Origin: JALSJK01 sp964530345
GTDB lineage: Bacteria > Pseudomonadota > Gammaproteobacteria > Methylococcales > Methylomonadaceae
Direction of reading: 5' to 3'
NCBI GenBank assembly: GCA_964530345.1
Contig: CAZGYJ010000177.1
Coordinates: forward strand, 1-5,560
Length of the DNA stretch: 5,560 nt
The position numbers and the translations under genes are program-made. The stretch's first letter is position 1. Each line of letters opens with the position of its first letter. Below are positions 5,120 through 5,560 of this stretch, one piece after another. Below the pieces are notes generated by a model, which was not told the DNA's origin, ran no database searches, and saw only the letters and a program-made list of their open reading frames with translations.

Positions 5120-5560
5120 AATAACGGCTGTCGGTGCCGTTGGAAATTACAAACAGCTGCAAATATTTATACAACGAGTGCTCGCTGTTGAAGCTCTCTT
5201 TGCTATAACGATGCACCTGATTAAAGGCTTCACGAATCGCCACGCCACGTTTTTTCAGCTCGATCTGCACCAAAGGCAAGCCATTGACCAGTACGGTCAC
5301 ATCGTAGCGGTTGGCGTGTGAGCCGGTTTGTTCAAACTGCTTGATTACCTGCAACTTATTGCGCGTAATCGTCTTTTTATCCAGCAGGTAAATATTTTGA
5401 ATATGCCCGTCATCAAACACAAAGTCGTGGATATAGTTATCGTGTATTTTACGGGTCTTATCGACAATGCCATCGCCGGGTTTGTCCAGATATTCCTCGA
5501 CAAAGCGCAGCCATTCGCCCTCTGAAAACTGCATCTTATTCAGCGCTTGCAACTGCTTGC
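5055..5560 (-). CDS. hsdR: HsdR nuclease domain (upstream fragment, 5' end outside the window)
   Basis: The frame is open to the right edge; the TTG at 5552 is an internal leucine (K-Q-L-Q-A-L-N), not a start. Counting from that TTG it has 165 residues. It carries the HsdR_N PD-(D/E)xK-type nuclease core: Asp84 in NRYDVT, then Glu98 and Lys100 in QIELKKRG, matching Asp151, Glu165 and Lys167 of EcoR124I as I recall them. The family signature SKESFNSEHSLYKYLQLF follows. Similarity runs through NSFDF (154-158) and then stops; the last seven residues, NELGESR, are out-of-frame sequence before a TGA at 5055-5057. The frame overlaps the motor fragment by 65 bp (23 bp if that starts at 5077). The nuclease site looks intact but is cut off from its motor. 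Confidence 0.82.
   Translation of the reverse strand, partial: KQLQALNKMQFSEGEWLRFVEEYLDKPGDGIVDKTRKIHDNYIHDFVFDDGHIQNIYLLDKKTITRNKLQVIKQFEQTGSHANRYDVTVLVNGLPLVQIELKKRGVAIREAFNQVHRYSKESFNSEHSLYKYLQLFVISNGTDSRYFANTTQRNKNSFDFNELGESR

Larger units (their letters stand above)
2555..5560 (-). pseudogene. hsdR: hsdR, type I restriction subunit R, frameshifted and cut by the window edge
   Basis: Two overlapping open frames together make one type I restriction subunit of the EcoR124I (IC) kind. In that family HsdR joins the HsdM-HsdS methylase, translocates DNA using ATP and cuts far from the recognition site. The nuclease part (5560-5079) and the motor part (5077-2555) are in different frames. Family members read NSFDF-T-MNWAKADN, but here TTC-A-ATG gives only one base where a threonine codon should be, so two bases were lost (or one gained) at about 5078. 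Adding both parts, the missing start (about 65 residues) and the extra loop gives about 1065 residues, against my recollection of 1038 for EcoR124I, so nothing else large is missing. hsdM and hsdS would be expected to the right, outside the window. Unless frameshifting, reinitiation or subunit complementation rescues it, no intact HsdR is made; a sequencing error is equally possible. Confidence 0.8.

Noticed and set aside
5328..5525. Plus-strand frames opposite the nuclease part of hsdR
   Set aside because: Antisense shadows of a clearly conserved coding region.
5550..5552. TTG as the start of the hsdR nuclease fragment
   Set aside because: The frame continues to the window edge with family-like residues, and about 65 N-terminal residues are still missing, so this is an internal leucine codon.

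Overview
The window reads as chromosomal DNA of a moderately AT-rich Gram-negative bacterium, most likely a gammaproteobacterium. The Fnr protein keeps the E. coli-type cysteine spacing and ExxSR recognition helix, and the restriction subunit closely resembles EcoR124I HsdR as I recall it. A finer assignment is not justified. The short palindromic repeats and the Fnr sequence would fit a methanotroph-like lineage, but that is a guess.

Layout. Positions 1-156 are an AT-rich leader with a 9-bp inverted repeat, a plausible Fnr half-site box and a 14-codon open frame. Positions 157-858 (+) encode an Fnr-type oxygen-sensing regulator starting at GTG. Convergent with it, 17 bp apart, 876-2237 (-) encodes a three-part membrane protein: an HMA metal-binding domain, a DsbD/UreH-like (TauE/SafE-annotated) transmembrane core and a C-terminal cupredoxin-like domain. 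This is probably a copper-handling protein linked to cytochrome oxidase maturation. Positions 2238-2554 hold no gene that I accept. They contain, from right to left, the truncated 3' end of a group II intron (part of domain V plus domain VI), a weak intrinsic terminator for hsdR, and a likely promoter for the membrane protein. From 2555 to the right edge (-) lies hsdR, the nuclease/translocase subunit of a type I (IC-like) restriction-modification system. Its 5' end is outside the window.

hsdR is broken by a frameshift at about 5078, between the intact PD-(D/E)xK nuclease region and the intact motor region. It also carries an in-frame tandem palindromic repeat of about 117 bp (3956-4072) in a loop of the second RecA-like domain. 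The most economical history is that the repeat inserted while the gene was still selected, because frame and motifs are preserved, and the frameshift came later or is a sequence error.

The left half, an oxygen regulator next to copper/cytochrome-oxidase-type maturation, is ordinary core respiratory biology. The right half, a restriction gene with an intron scar and repeats, is a typical accessory region. I see no strong evidence for a wholly new system. The most useful leads are the in-frame repeat inside HsdR, the frameshift and the domain architecture of the membrane protein.
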